19,199 nucleotides of DNA from Thermoplasmata archaeon M9B2D (GCA_002900555.1 MUGD01000029.1:1-19199); one strand, 5' to 3'; shown: positions 1 to 7,168, counted from the stretch's first letter. Numbers and translations are program-made. The notes: generated by a model not told the origin, from the letters alone.

Positions 1-12
1 AGTCTTATTCAT
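1..12 (-). CDS. Possible 5' end of a gene running off the left edge
   Basis: On the minus strand an ATG at 12-10 begins Met-Asn-Lys-Thr before the window ends. It is preceded by GGAGAGAG (24-17), a good Shine-Dalgarno sequence 4 nt away. A TATA-like TATTATAAC lies further upstream, near 68-78. Only four codons are visible, so no function can be given. The gene would diverge from the FAH-family gene. Confidence 0.25.
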
Positions 13-157
13 CGATCTCTCTCCATAGCATCACTATCCACCAAGCAAGGTCGTAATTATGAACTATGGTTATAATACTTATCCTTTCATCTGGATGCGA
101 GGCAACAACTGAAGATTTCACAAAGCCTATTAACACCTGTTTCTATGCTGCCCCCAT

Positions 158-829
158 ATGGTGTACTATCAGTTTCAAGGCTGTACAAAACATGTACGTA
201 TTGGCAAGATTATCTGCCTTGCCAGAACCTACCATGAACATGCGAAAGAAATGAACGTAAACACAACTGAAGACCCTCTGCTGTTCCTCAAACCAGCAAG
301 TTCTGTGATTTTTCATCATGGGACAATCAAAATCCCTAAAATATCCAAGTGTTTGCACCATGAGGTTGAGCTTGGGGTCGTCATTGGCAAAAAAGGAAAA
401 AACATCACTGAAGAAAACGCACTGCAGCATGTCCTTGGCTATCTTGTCGCCCTTGATATCACCGCAAGAGACATCCAATCAAACGCAAAAAAAAACGGAT
501 GGCCGTGGGCAATCGCAAAAGGATTTGATACGTTCGCGCCTCTCAGCGATGTGGTGGTAAAAGAAACAGTTCCCGACCCGCAGAACCTCAAACTGGAGTT
601 AAAAATCAATGGTGTCGTTAAACAACAGGCAAACACAAATCAGATGATCTATTCGCTGGAAAGGATCATCTCGTTTATCTCTGATATCATGACCCTGGAG
701 CGTGGGGACCTGATTCTTACGGGAACACCAGAAGGAGTTGGTGAACTAAAAGAAGGGGACGTCCTTGATGCGTCGCTTGGTTCCTATTGCTATCTTTCCG
801 TAGACGTACAACCGGAGACGCTACCTTAA
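158..829 (+). CDS. Fumarylacetoacetate hydrolase (FAH) family protein
   Basis: A 223-aa protein with the FAH C-terminal fold. Members hydrolyse, decarboxylate or isomerise 2-oxo or acylpyruvate-type acids using a divalent metal. Visible motifs are HHEVELG (metal-ligand Glu69 and Glu71), Asp100 in LVALDITARD, the KGFDTFAP loop (Lys121) and TGTPEGVG (188-195), all as in FAHD1/acylpyruvase and HpcE-like enzymes. The length fits the short single-domain class. The ATG at 158 is the first Met after an in-frame stop at 131-133; there is no clear Shine-Dalgarno. The TATA-like TTATAAT near 70 would give a leader of about 50-60 nt. The TTAA at 826-829 contains the stop codons of this gene and of the convergent thiolation gene. 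The substrate cannot be told from sequence; acylpyruvate hydrolase or oxaloacetate tautomerase/decarboxylase are both possible. Confidence 0.9.
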   Translation: MVYYQFQGCTKHVRIGKIICLARTYHEHAKEMNVNTTEDPLLFLKPASSVIFHHGTIKIPKISKCLHHEVELGVVIGKKGKNITEENALQHVLGYLVALDITARDIQSNAKKNGWPWAIAKGFDTFAPLSDVVVKETVPDPQNLKLELKINGVVKQQANTNQMIYSLERIISFISDIMTLERGDLILTGTPEGVGELKEGDVLDASLGSYCYLSVDVQPETLP

Positions 830-1753
830 ATGACCCGCTTCTTCAAAAGACATGTCTTGCATAGCCTCTGCGATGTTGGCTCACCGCAGGTTGGGCATTC
901 GTTTAGTTGACCCAAGGGGTACTGGGTAAGCAACAAATTCTTGATACTTTCATAACTGTTCATAATACTATGTCTGGTCCCTGGCGTTTTTTCCTCAAGA
1001 GAATCGATGATTGCACGAAACGAACCACGTAACGCTCGCGTTGAATACGGACATTCCGCGTTATGAAACGTAATGTTTTTTACCAACGCATATACCATGA
1101 CCTCTTTCTCAGGAATCATACGCAAGGGCAGCACCCGTGGTATCAGACCAGGTTGAACCCGTTCATGCGGTCCAAGACGCGCGAGTTTCTGCATATCACC
1201 ATTAACAAAGTTCATCAGAATCGACTGCGCCATATCATCAAGATTATGACCCATGACCAGTTTATTGACACCAAGGTCCCGTGCTTTCCTATTCAGACAA
1301 AACCTCCAGACAAAACCTCCGAAACACACCACAGTAACTACATTCCCCTAGCTCATCATGAAGCATGGCAATATCATCCATCGTAACCCCAATAGCCTCC
1401 TTAAATGAGATAATATGATGTTCAATACCTAATTTCGTACAGTTTTCCTTGGCAATAGGAATACTTGTCTCTCGATATCCGACGATACCCTCATCGACCG
1501 TGATCGCATGCAGCGTCACATCCGGGTGTTTTGAGAAAATCTCAGACATGAGATGGAGCATCACCGTACTATCCTTCCCACCGGATAATGCAATACCAAA
1601 TGTTGCCTCATCCAGCGTTTTTCCCTGCTTCTTTATATCTTTTTTCACACGTCGTTCAACAAATTCAATAAAATGGTTTCTACAGAGATGCGCGCCGCTA
1701 TATCGAATGAAGGTAATTGATGGTTTCTTACATTTAAGACATGAAATGGTCAT
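826..1753 (-). pseudogene. tRNA 2-thiolation protein (TtuA/Ncs6 family), frameshifted by a 13-bp duplication
   Basis: Two overlapping minus-strand frames, 1753-1289 (N-terminal) and about 1332-826 (C-terminal), are halves of one TtuA/Ncs6/CTU1-family enzyme. These adenylate a tRNA uridine (U34 or U54) and insert sulfur. The N-half has a zinc-type CLKC...CRNH, the PP-loop SGGKDS (57-62) and CSYCG (Cys138, Cys141). The C-half has GHNLDDMAQS, ECPYS with the third Fe-S-type Cys, and a terminal zinc module CPTC...CKTC. The break falls in a 27-bp tract of period 13 (1294-1320). Deleting one 13-bp unit joins GVFRRFCL directly to NRKARDLGVNK and leaves exactly 305 codons including the stop, so both halves otherwise look undamaged. 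As written, translation stops shortly after residue 150. It may be a recent mutation, a reversible slippage allele or an assembly artefact. Whether it acts at U34 or U54 cannot be decided here. Confidence 0.88.
1294..1320. repeat. 13-bp perfect tandem duplication inside the tRNA thiolation gene
   Basis: CAGACAAAACCTC occurs at 1294-1306 and again at 1307-1319, and the 13-base period extends one base further to 1320. Because 13 is not a multiple of 3, the second copy throws the minus-strand reading frame into a nearby TAG. Confidence 0.97.
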
Positions 1754-1840
1754 AAAAGACCCTCAAGAAGCCTAGGAACAGTAAAGGCAGAAGGCCTTGA
1801 TGTATTAGTAATTTGCTACACAATTACGAAAAATCTAAAA

Positions 1841-1850
1841 CCTTATAAAA
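1841..1850 (-). promoter_or_regulatory. Candidate TATA box for the thiolation gene
   Basis: On the minus strand this reads TTTTATAAGG, about 90 bp upstream of the start at 1753. The A/T-rich spacer 1754-1929 holds no gene and seems to carry back-to-back promoters for the thiolation gene (-) and the KaiC-like operon (+). Confidence 0.4.
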
Positions 1851-1857
1851 CCTTAAG

Positions 1858-1865
1858 TTTATATG
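1858..1865 (+). promoter_or_regulatory. Candidate TATA box of the KaiC-like operon
   Basis: TTTATATG would place transcription start near 1885-1890 and give a leader of about 40 nt. That leader ends in a strong Shine-Dalgarno GAGGAGA (1916-1922), 7 nt before the ATG at 1930. Confidence 0.45.
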
Positions 1866-1929
1866 TTACCAACGTATACCGTTTAATCAAAGATACACTC
1901 TAATAATTTAATGATGAGGAGATAGTGCT

Positions 1930-2688
1930 ATGCCAATTAAAAAAGAAGTTTGTATCACAGGTATCGAAGAACTTGATATGAAAATGTCCGGCGGAATTCC
2001 TCTTGGAAGTACTGTGCTTGTCACTGGATGCAGCGGATCAGGAAAGACAACCTTATGCATGCAGTTCCTATTTAATGGCGCAAGAAGAGGCGAGCGAGGC
2101 GTCTTTTTCACCATCACAGAACCACTGTTTAAACTGACAAAAAACCTCGAAGGATTTGCTTTCTATGACAAAAAACTCATTGAATCAGGTATGGTCAATA
2201 TCATCGATCTACGTATCATTAGTGAACGGTTGGGTCTAGACACAGAAAAATATTCAGTGGAAGACGCTGGCGCCCTCCTGGACATATTAAAAGACATCGC
2301 AGACGAACTTGACGTCAAACGATTAGTTATGGATTCTATCACTGCCCTTTGTTACCGTCTTCAGACCAGAGAGATGATTCGGGATTTTATCTTCAAACTT
2401 GGGACATCTCTCGCGGTTATGAAATGTACTACGCTCCTTACCTCTGAGGTTCCCCCTCAGACGTTCAAATTCTCCCAATATGAAATCGAGGAATTTATCT
2501 CCGATGGCATTCTATTCCTTGGCGACATCGATAGAAAAGGGGACCTCATCAGAACCTTGCAGGTCATAAAAATGCGAGGCACCGACCATTCCCGAACGAA
2601 ATTCGCATTAAACATTTCAGCACAACGAGGGATTGAGTTAGTACCATTATTGAAATCAACTGAGATTGAATCATTCTTGAAGCATTAG
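1930..2688 (+). CDS. KaiC-like RecA-superfamily ATPase (intact)
   Basis: A 252-aa single-domain protein of the archaeal KaiC/RadC-like family, the group that includes the archaellum protein ArlH/FlaH. Such proteins bind and hydrolyse ATP as oligomeric switches. Visible are the family lead-in GIEELDMKMSGGIPLGS, a complete Walker A GCSGSGKTT (33-41), a candidate catalytic Glu in FTITEP (Glu64), Walker B RLVMDS (Asp135), EEFISDGILFLG and the late β-strand motif IKMRGTDHS. The start is supported by GAGGAGA 7 nt upstream. It heads a tightly spaced operon with two P-loop-defective relatives and an unknown protein, so it is probably the only member able to hydrolyse ATP. No DNA-binding or receiver domain is fused to it. 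The family is secure; the process it controls is unknown. Confidence 0.9.
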   Translation: MPIKKEVCITGIEELDMKMSGGIPLGSTVLVTGCSGSGKTTLCMQFLFNGARRGERGVFFTITEPLFKLTKNLEGFAFYDKKLIESGMVNIIDLRIISERLGLDTEKYSVEDAGALLDILKDIADELDVKRLVMDSITALCYRLQTREMIRDFIFKLGTSLAVMKCTTLLTSEVPPQTFKFSQYEIEEFISDGILFLGDIDRKGDLIRTLQVIKMRGTDHSRTKFALNISAQRGIELVPLLKSTEIESFLKH

Positions 2689-2699
2689 GAGATGATAAA

Positions 2700-3275
2700 A
2701 TGGTAGACGCGGTTATTGAAGGGATAAGAGATCGGGTCGCAGCAGCAATCCAAGTAAATCAGTCTGTTGGGATACAGGTTCCTGAGAACAGACATGGGGA
2801 TTTATTAGAGGCTATTTTCGAGTCGATATGTAGAAACACTCATACCATTTGGACGTACGTTGCTGTCAGTAAAACCTTTGATTACCTCTCGAAGACTTTT
2901 AAGGACGCTGCCAAACAAAACAACATCAAATTCATTGATTGTATCTCCCGTGCTGCGGGAATCTCCGACATCAATTCAAACTGTATCTATGTTGAAAGCC
3001 CAGTGATGCTTGAAAAAATAATCCTTGAGAGCCTTAACAACTTTAAAGGAATGAAACATGACCTGGACAAGTACATCATTATTGACTCCCTCAGCGCCCT
3101 GATGATCTACAATGATCCTGATATTATCAGGGAGTTCATTTCACTACTTATGAACAGAAGCAGGGCGGAAAATGTTCATGTCGTCTCCATCCTTGTCGAA
3201 GAAGAGATGGATTCAAGCAAACTCATCCAACTCAACGATAAAATCATTGTATTGCGTGATTCATTTATCGATTAG
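2700..3275 (+). CDS. Degenerate KaiC/RecA-fold protein lacking a P-loop
   Basis: A 191-aa protein that keeps the core of a KaiC-like domain but no Walker A: where GxxxxGKT is expected it reads IQVPENRHGDLLE (25-37). The later strand KYIIIDSLSALMIYND (Asp129 at the Walker B position), the preceding helix, and the SILVEEE/DKIIVLRD ending follow the same order as in the first operon gene. It is shorter than an active KaiC domain (191 against about 250 aa), lacking the C-terminal strands. It probably cannot hydrolyse ATP alone and may be a regulatory or scaffold subunit of a mixed complex; that is inference. The AGGAGA overlapping the previous stop codon serves as ribosome binding site, and the gap to the upstream gene is 11 nt. 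The assignment rests on motif order and needs a profile search. Confidence 0.65.
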   Translation: MVDAVIEGIRDRVAAAIQVNQSVGIQVPENRHGDLLEAIFESICRNTHTIWTYVAVSKTFDYLSKTFKDAAKQNNIKFIDCISRAAGISDINSNCIYVESPVMLEKIILESLNNFKGMKHDLDKYIIIDSLSALMIYNDPDIIREFISLLMNRSRAENVHVVSILVEEEMDSSKLIQLNDKIIVLRDSFID

Positions 3276-3287
3276 TGAGACGAACCT

Positions 3288-3854
3288 ATGAATGATACGA
3301 CAGGTAGAAAAACGCAACATACCGCATACACCTGGGAGGATTTCATCTCTGAAAACCATAACGTCGAACAATGGCAGCAGAGCGCGTTTCATGCCGCAGT
3401 AGAAAAACTACAAGCAGGACATGGAAATCCTGACACGGTGATGCGCATAGGTGAGGCGTTTGGCAGAGGATTATTTGCACAACACATCAAGGATAAAACT
3501 TCCACGTGGACAATCAAGGAATGGATAGCGGAGATACAAAAAGAAGTGTACAAACCACTTGGAACCGAGTTTACCTTTACAAAGGTCTCACCAGACGTGG
3601 CAATGACGTTTATGAACCGAAATCCACTTGCTCAATCATCGCATGAACAGGCAGCTGCATCGCTGTTTTCCTTCGGGGTTCTGCGGGGTTTGTTCCGAAG
3701 TGCATTTCCAAAGGGAGAACTTGTCCTCAACGACAAAGGAAACGATGACCAGCCTGAAATTTTTTTCAAGACACATGCATCATTCAAAGATAAGCTTGAA
3801 CGCGAACGAACAATACGAACGTTAACCTTTTCGAAAAAAGAAGAAGGTACCTGA
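3288..3854 (+). CDS. Uncharacterised 188-aa protein in the KaiC-like operon
   Basis: No family is recognised with confidence. The protein has a charged N-terminus, helices around 20-90 (VMRIGEAFGRGLFAQHIK, IKEWIAEIQKEVYKPLG), a strand-like GTEFTFTKVSPDVAMTFMN near 95-110, then an SLFSFGVLRGLFRSAF helix and a C-terminal hairpin-like part. This order, with a late small-Gly-hydrophobic helix, loosely recalls V4R/heme-NO-binding-like ligand sensors, but the Cys residues of V4R are absent; in fact the protein has no Cys at all. It has no signal peptide or membrane segment. A GTGAGA sits 8 nt before the ATG, the previous stop is 12 nt away, and the next gene begins 2 nt after its stop. The spacing argues for translational coupling with the KaiC-like proteins, so it is plausibly a sensor or partner of that complex. 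Confidence 0.8.
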   Translation: MNDTTGRKTQHTAYTWEDFISENHNVEQWQQSAFHAAVEKLQAGHGNPDTVMRIGEAFGRGLFAQHIKDKTSTWTIKEWIAEIQKEVYKPLGTEFTFTKVSPDVAMTFMNRNPLAQSSHEQAAASLFSFGVLRGLFRSAFPKGELVLNDKGNDDQPEIFFKTHASFKDKLERERTIRTLTFSKKEEGT

Positions 3855-3856
3855 AA

Positions 3857-4657
3857 ATGGCACGAGAAGCATTTATTGACACCACGGTTCAAACCAAAGA
3901 GGGGTTCGTGCAAACAGGAATAGATAAGCTAGACCGATTGCTTGAAGGGGGGATCCCTGAGGGGTTCACGGTCGTTGTTCTTGGCAGCCCAGGGAGCAGC
4001 ACGGAAATTCTGGTTAAACAGATTGCGATAAGCGGATCTGTTACCTACATCACCACCGAGGAAACAAAAAAGGAAATAATTGACACCATGCAACGGTTCA
4101 ACTGGCATATCCCAGAAATAGATTTTGTTGACATCTCTGAAAAATACTACTCAAATGTCCTGGAGGGGGAACAGAAACGCGTCAGCATCTATGAACAACG
4201 ATCAAAACTCAAACTCAAAGAACTGATTGAAATCGGCTCCACCGCGATGCCATCGACAGCCACCGCTGACGAAGATTTCCTCGCGATATTGTCCAATAGT
4301 ACAAAAAAAACACCTGAAAAGCGGATCACCATTATTAATTCCCTTGATTTCTTCCTCAGTCAGTACGATCATGATGACGTCCTCAGAACCGTTTTTGCCG
4401 TAAAGGTCAACAACATGAAGAACAAAGGAGCTCTTCTCATCGTCATGACAAAAGGAGTGCATGGGGAATTATTTGAACGAAAAATGGAGGGACTGGCTGA
4501 TGCGGTCCTTGAGCTTGATGTCATCCAAAAAGGATCGTCCTTCGAACGCTACATATCTGTAAAGAAAATGCGCAATTATGCAAAAAAAATTGGTATCGCA
4601 CGCTACGTTATCGATGATAGCGGATTCGTGCTTGAAATGATCGAACGAATCATGTAA
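3857..4657 (+). CDS. KaiC-like protein with inactivated Walker A and B motifs
   Basis: A 266-aa KaiC/RecA-superfamily protein. The lead-in VQTGIDKLDRLLEGGIPEGF is typical, but the P-loop reads GSPGSSTE (43-50), with the essential Lys-Thr replaced by Thr-Glu, and Walker B reads ITIINSLD with Asn161 in place of Asp. The Glu-rich ITTEETKKE after the second strand is retained. The C-terminal strands ELDVIQK and RYISVKKMRNYAKK are well kept, so the fold is under selection although catalysis is very unlikely. A Ser/Thr-rich insertion (about 128-150) separates the halves. It is the last gene of the operon, starting 2 nt after the preceding stop, with GAAGGT as a weak ribosome binding site. A non-hydrolysing subunit pairing with the intact first gene is the simplest reading. 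T-rich stretches after its stop (4669-4690) may end the transcript. Confidence 0.85.
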   Translation: MAREAFIDTTVQTKEGFVQTGIDKLDRLLEGGIPEGFTVVVLGSPGSSTEILVKQIAISGSVTYITTEETKKEIIDTMQRFNWHIPEIDFVDISEKYYSNVLEGEQKRVSIYEQRSKLKLKELIEIGSTAMPSTATADEDFLAILSNSTKKTPEKRITIINSLDFFLSQYDHDDVLRTVFAVKVNNMKNKGALLIVMTKGVHGELFERKMEGLADAVLELDVIQKGSSFERYISVKKMRNYAKKIGIARYVIDDSGFVLEMIERIM

Positions 4658-4781
4658 AAAGATGATTCCTTTTTCATAGGTATTGTTTTACGTTTCACTA
4701 CCACGGTCCCTATAGATATAAAACAGAGTTAAATACGCATACCTATCCTTTGTATATACTTTCGGTCTTCTTATCCACATA

Positions 4782-4789
4782 TTTATAAA
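4782..4789 (+). promoter_or_regulatory. TATA box of radA
   Basis: TTTATAAA puts transcription start near 4810-4815, giving a very short leader that still includes a GGGAGT ribosome binding site (4815-4820). radA therefore seems to be transcribed separately from the KaiC-like operon. Confidence 0.6.
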
Positions 4790-4824
4790 CAGCTTTTCTT
4801 TTCTCATTACAAAAGGGAGTTCTT

Positions 4825-5784
4825 ATGGGAAAAGACAAGAATAACGAGTCACCACTCTATGATTTACCAGGTGTTGGTCCTGCAATAGCAGACAAATTAT
4901 TAGATGCAGGGTATGCAGATATGCTCAGCATCGCGGTATCATCACCACGAGAGTTAGCAGAGGTTGCAGAAATAGGTGAACCAACCGCTGCAAAAATCAT
5001 TCAAGCAGCACGAAAGCAAGCAGATATTGGCAGTTTTGAGACAGGAACCGCACTACTAGAACGACGGGCGAAAATCGGGTCTATTACCACAGGGTCGAAA
5101 GCATTCGACGAGCTTATGGGTGGAAAAGGATTTGATAGTCAAGCTATCACTGAGCTGTTTGGGGAGTTTGGTTCAGGGAAAACACAGATAGCTCATCAGT
5201 TGTGCGTGAATGTTCAGTTTCCTCTGGAGAAAGGAGGACTAGATGGTCATGTTTTTTACATTGACACAGAAAACACGTTCCGCCCTGATCGCATTATCCA
5301 GATGGCTGAGGCATATGATCTTGACTCGGATGAGGTGTTAAACAAAATTCATGTCGCCAGGGCATTTAACTCCAGCCATCAGATGCTTCTCGTGGATAAG
5401 GTTATGGAGCTTTCCAAACAGTTCCCAGCACGTCTGCTCATTGTCGATTCTCTCACCAGTCAGTTCCGTGCAGAGTTCGTTGGAAGAGGCGCACTTGCGG
5501 ACCGACAGCAGAAACTCAACAAACACATGCATGACCTCCTCCGCTGGAGCGATTTGTACAATGGTGTTGTTGTGGTAACTAATCAAGTTGCAGCAAAACC
5601 TGATGCGTTTTTTGGTGATCCGACCCGGCCTATCGGAGGACATATTGTCGGACATACCGCAACGTTCCGGCTGTATCTACGGAAAAGCAAGGGCGGGAAA
5701 CGGATCGCACGACTAATTGATTCTCCGCATCTCCCTGAAGGGGAAGCGGTTTTTTCCGTCAGTGAAAAAGGAGTCAGGGATTAA
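4825..5784 (+). CDS. radA: DNA repair and recombination protein RadA
   Basis: The archaeal RecA/Rad51 recombinase, which forms filaments on single-stranded DNA and catalyses strand exchange. It is 319 aa, normal for the family. Residues 11-65 are the N-terminal helix-hairpin-helix domain ([17 protein letters not shown]). [11 protein letters not shown] (71-81) is the polymerisation linker. Walker A is GEFGSGKTQ (113-121) and Walker B LLIVDSL (204-210), followed by the signature [20 protein letters not shown], the L2-loop region [20 protein letters not shown] and [12 protein letters not shown]. The start fits both TATA and Shine-Dalgarno positions. Codon use and motifs are normal. Its stop codon runs into an A14 tract that acts as the terminator of the convergent membrane-protein gene. 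It follows three KaiC/RecA-fold genes, so four RecA-fold proteins sit within 4 kb. Confidence 0.98.
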   Translation: MGKDKNNESPLYDLPGVGPAIADKLLDAGYADMLSIAVSSPRELAEVAEIGEPTAAKIIQAARKQADIGSFETGTALLERRAKIGSITTGSKAFDELMGGKGFDSQAITELFGEFGSGKTQIAHQLCVNVQFPLEKGGLDGHVFYIDTENTFRPDRIIQMAEAYDLDSDEVLNKIHVARAFNSSHQMLLVDKVMELSKQFPARLLIVDSLTSQFRAEFVGRGALADRQQKLNKHMHDLLRWSDLYNGVVVVTNQVAAKPDAFFGDPTRPIGGHIVGHTATFRLYLRKSKGGKRIARLIDSPHLPEGEAVFSVSEKGVRD

Positions 5785-5796
5785 AAAAAAAAAAAA
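5783..5796 (-). terminator. T14 terminator of the coiled-coil membrane protein gene
   Basis: Read on the minus strand, the gene ends GAAGGATAA and is followed at once by 14 T, a typical archaeal oligo-T termination signal. On the plus strand the tract begins inside the radA stop codon. Confidence 0.7.
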
Positions 5797-6552
5797 TTAT
5801 CCTTCTTTTCTTTTTGATGGTGCCGCATTGACTTGCGTCATCGGTGTGATTAATGGGCTTGAAAAAGAAGGTTGTTCGAGCGTCTGAGGACGTAAGCGAA
5901 CCATCTTAACCAACGCACTGCCCAAAAAAAGAATCCCAACGAGGACAAGAAACACAGGGGATAGCAGAATCTCTTTGTGATTGATTAGAACGAGGATTGT
6001 GATAGTAAATGCAAGCAGACCACCGATGATACCTGTAAATTCAATAGGGATCTTCAATGCCCCTACGTGCATCACAAACGGTTTATGATGCTCGGTGTTC
6101 TTCATATGGTGTTCCAGTGCTGTATGCATCTCAGATATCGTGGTCTGCGTCATTTCAAGGTCTAGACGGACCTGTGTGTTCATGGTCTTAAGCTCATGCA
6201 TCTGCTCCTTCAGAGTATCAGCCTCCTGCTTCTGGTCAGCAATCGTAGTATGAAGATTGTGTAGCTTACCGTCAAGTGTAGATACCAGCTCTGTCGTGTT
6301 CCTGTTTGGTTCATCTGCGAAGATTGCCTCAACAGAATCGTTCATCCCGCTCAACGTTCTTATAATGTGTTCTGTTCTACCTTCAGATAATCGTTTTTCA
6401 ACAGCAGACAACCGGGAACTCACACTGGTTGTTGTCTGTTCAATCTTCTGAATCCAGCTGCGCAACGACTGCAGATTTTCTTCTGCAGGAGATCCTTCCA
6501 AGGATACTTTTTTGCTTCGTACATTTTCCTTATTTTTTTTCCTTACTACCAT
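5797..6552 (-). CDS. Coiled-coil membrane protein with two C-terminal TM helices
   Basis: No named family is recognised. The 251-aa protein has a basic N-terminus (MVVRKKNKENVRSKK), a long Glu/Gln/Leu-rich helical region (about 25-150) with heptad-like spacing suggesting a coiled coil, then two hydrophobic helices (about 172-190 FTGIIGGLLAFTITILVLI, and 195-217) and a polar tail. Topology is probably both ends on the same side of the membrane with the coiled coil in the cytoplasm. A GTG at 6567 is in frame, but AAGGTGGTGAGG lies 6 nt before the ATG at 6552, so I start there. It follows a pilin-like gene on the same strand, with a structured 90-nt gap. A role in organising a surface structure or in signalling is possible but not shown. 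Confidence 0.75.
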   Translation of the reverse strand: MVVRKKNKENVRSKKVSLEGSPAEENLQSLRSWIQKIEQTTTSVSSRLSAVEKRLSEGRTEHIIRTLSGMNDSVEAIFADEPNRNTTELVSTLDGKLHNLHTTIADQKQEADTLKEQMHELKTMNTQVRLDLEMTQTTISEMHTALEHHMKNTEHHKPFVMHVGALKIPIEFTGIIGGLLAFTITILVLINHKEILLSPVFLVLVGILFLGSALVKMVRLRPQTLEQPSFSSPLITPMTQVNAAPSKRKEG

Positions 6553-6581
6553 AGAATTCCTCACCACCTTCTTCTACAAAG

Positions 6582-6599
6582 AGGATGTATATACATCCT
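6582..6599. promoter_or_regulatory. 18-bp perfect palindrome with embedded TATA, upstream of the coiled-coil gene
   Basis: AGGATGTATATACATCCT is its own reverse complement. It lies about 30-47 bp upstream of the start codon at 6552. Its centre GTATATAC could be a TATA element placing transcription start near 6563, so the palindrome could be an operator over a core promoter; in RNA it could form a hairpin with an ATAT loop. Confidence 0.5.
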
Positions 6600-6609
6600 T
6601 ACTGACGAA

Positions 6610-6644
6610 TCGGTCTACAACCGAGACACATAGTACAATCTCGG
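6610..6644 (-). promoter_or_regulatory. Two mutually exclusive hairpins between the pilin-like and coiled-coil genes
   Basis: On the minus strand CCGAGA (6644-6639) can pair with TCTCGG (6626-6621), but part of that second arm also pairs as TCGGT (6624-6620) with ACCGA (6614-6610). The first stem begins next to the pilin-like stop codon (6647-6645). Short stems of 6 and 5 bp make this suggestive only. Confidence 0.35.
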
Positions 6645-7115
6645 CTACCCTAACCGTACGACCGTGACTGCTTTGGTGTCAATAAAATCCTCAAACCCTG
6701 TCGCTTTCACAGTAAGGATTAGGTGCGCCTCGTTTATGTTCGCATCAAGAATCGGTTTAATCCCTGTGATTTTCGCAGAACCATTCGTCAGGGTTTTTGC
6801 TTGACTAGCGTCCCCGGCACCAACCAGCGTTACTGTCGCACCTGCAATAGGGTCTGCACGTTGATCATTTGTTGTCACCTTGACCCAAATCGTATAGGTC
6901 TTCGAAAAGGTAAATACCCCTCCCCCGTCGCTGCCTGGAGCTTCTGCGATAAGTGCATTGCTGGTTACTTGGGCGTTCATTGTTCGCGTTGCCTTCGGGA
7001 TCATAAAGACGACTGCTGCAATGACAGCCACTGCAACAACCATAATTATGATCAAATACATCGGGATGCCTAATACATCCCCACGTTCATTTTTCCAAAA
7101 ATTTTTTTGACTCAT
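6645..7115 (-). CDS. Archaeal pilin-like secreted protein with a β-sandwich domain
   Basis: A 156-aa protein with a type IV pilin-like N-terminus: a short basic segment MSQKNFWKNERG, then DVLGIPMYLIIIMVVAVAVIAAVVF as one hydrophobic helix (13-39). That resembles class III signal sequences cleaved by archaeal prepilin peptidase (PibD/FlaK), possibly after Gly12. The rest (65-156) looks like a carboxypeptidase-regulatory/Ig-like β-sandwich: IWVKVTTNDQ, PIAGATVTLVG, KTLTNGSAKITGI, LILTVKATGFEDF. It would be a surface or pilus subunit carrying an exposed domain. The ATG is preceded by GGGAGGT 5 nt upstream. The coiled-coil membrane protein gene follows on the same strand. No peptidase or assembly ATPase gene is near, so it could also be a stand-alone membrane-anchored surface protein. 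Confidence 0.7.
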   Translation of the reverse strand: MSQKNFWKNERGDVLGIPMYLIIIMVVAVAVIAAVVFMIPKATRTMNAQVTSNALIAEAPGSDGGGVFTFSKTYTIWVKVTTNDQRADPIAGATVTLVGAGDASQAKTLTNGSAKITGIKPILDANINEAHLILTVKATGFEDFIDTKAVTVVRLG

Positions 7116-7168
7116 GTTCTACCTCCCGACTTAATTTTTTTTGGTGAGCCATGTAATAGACATGTATC

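Noticed and set aside
66..254. Plus-strand 62-codon frame with a hydrophobic, lipoprotein-like start (SSGC)
   Set aside because: Half of it overlaps the FAH-family gene in another frame; no ribosome binding site; the later residues look like out-of-frame translation.
826..1753. Programmed frameshifting as an explanation for the split thiolation gene
   Set aside because: A shift within one slippery site would still leave the extra 13 bp of coding sequence; the exact tandem repeat explains the break better, and there is no clear slippery heptamer.
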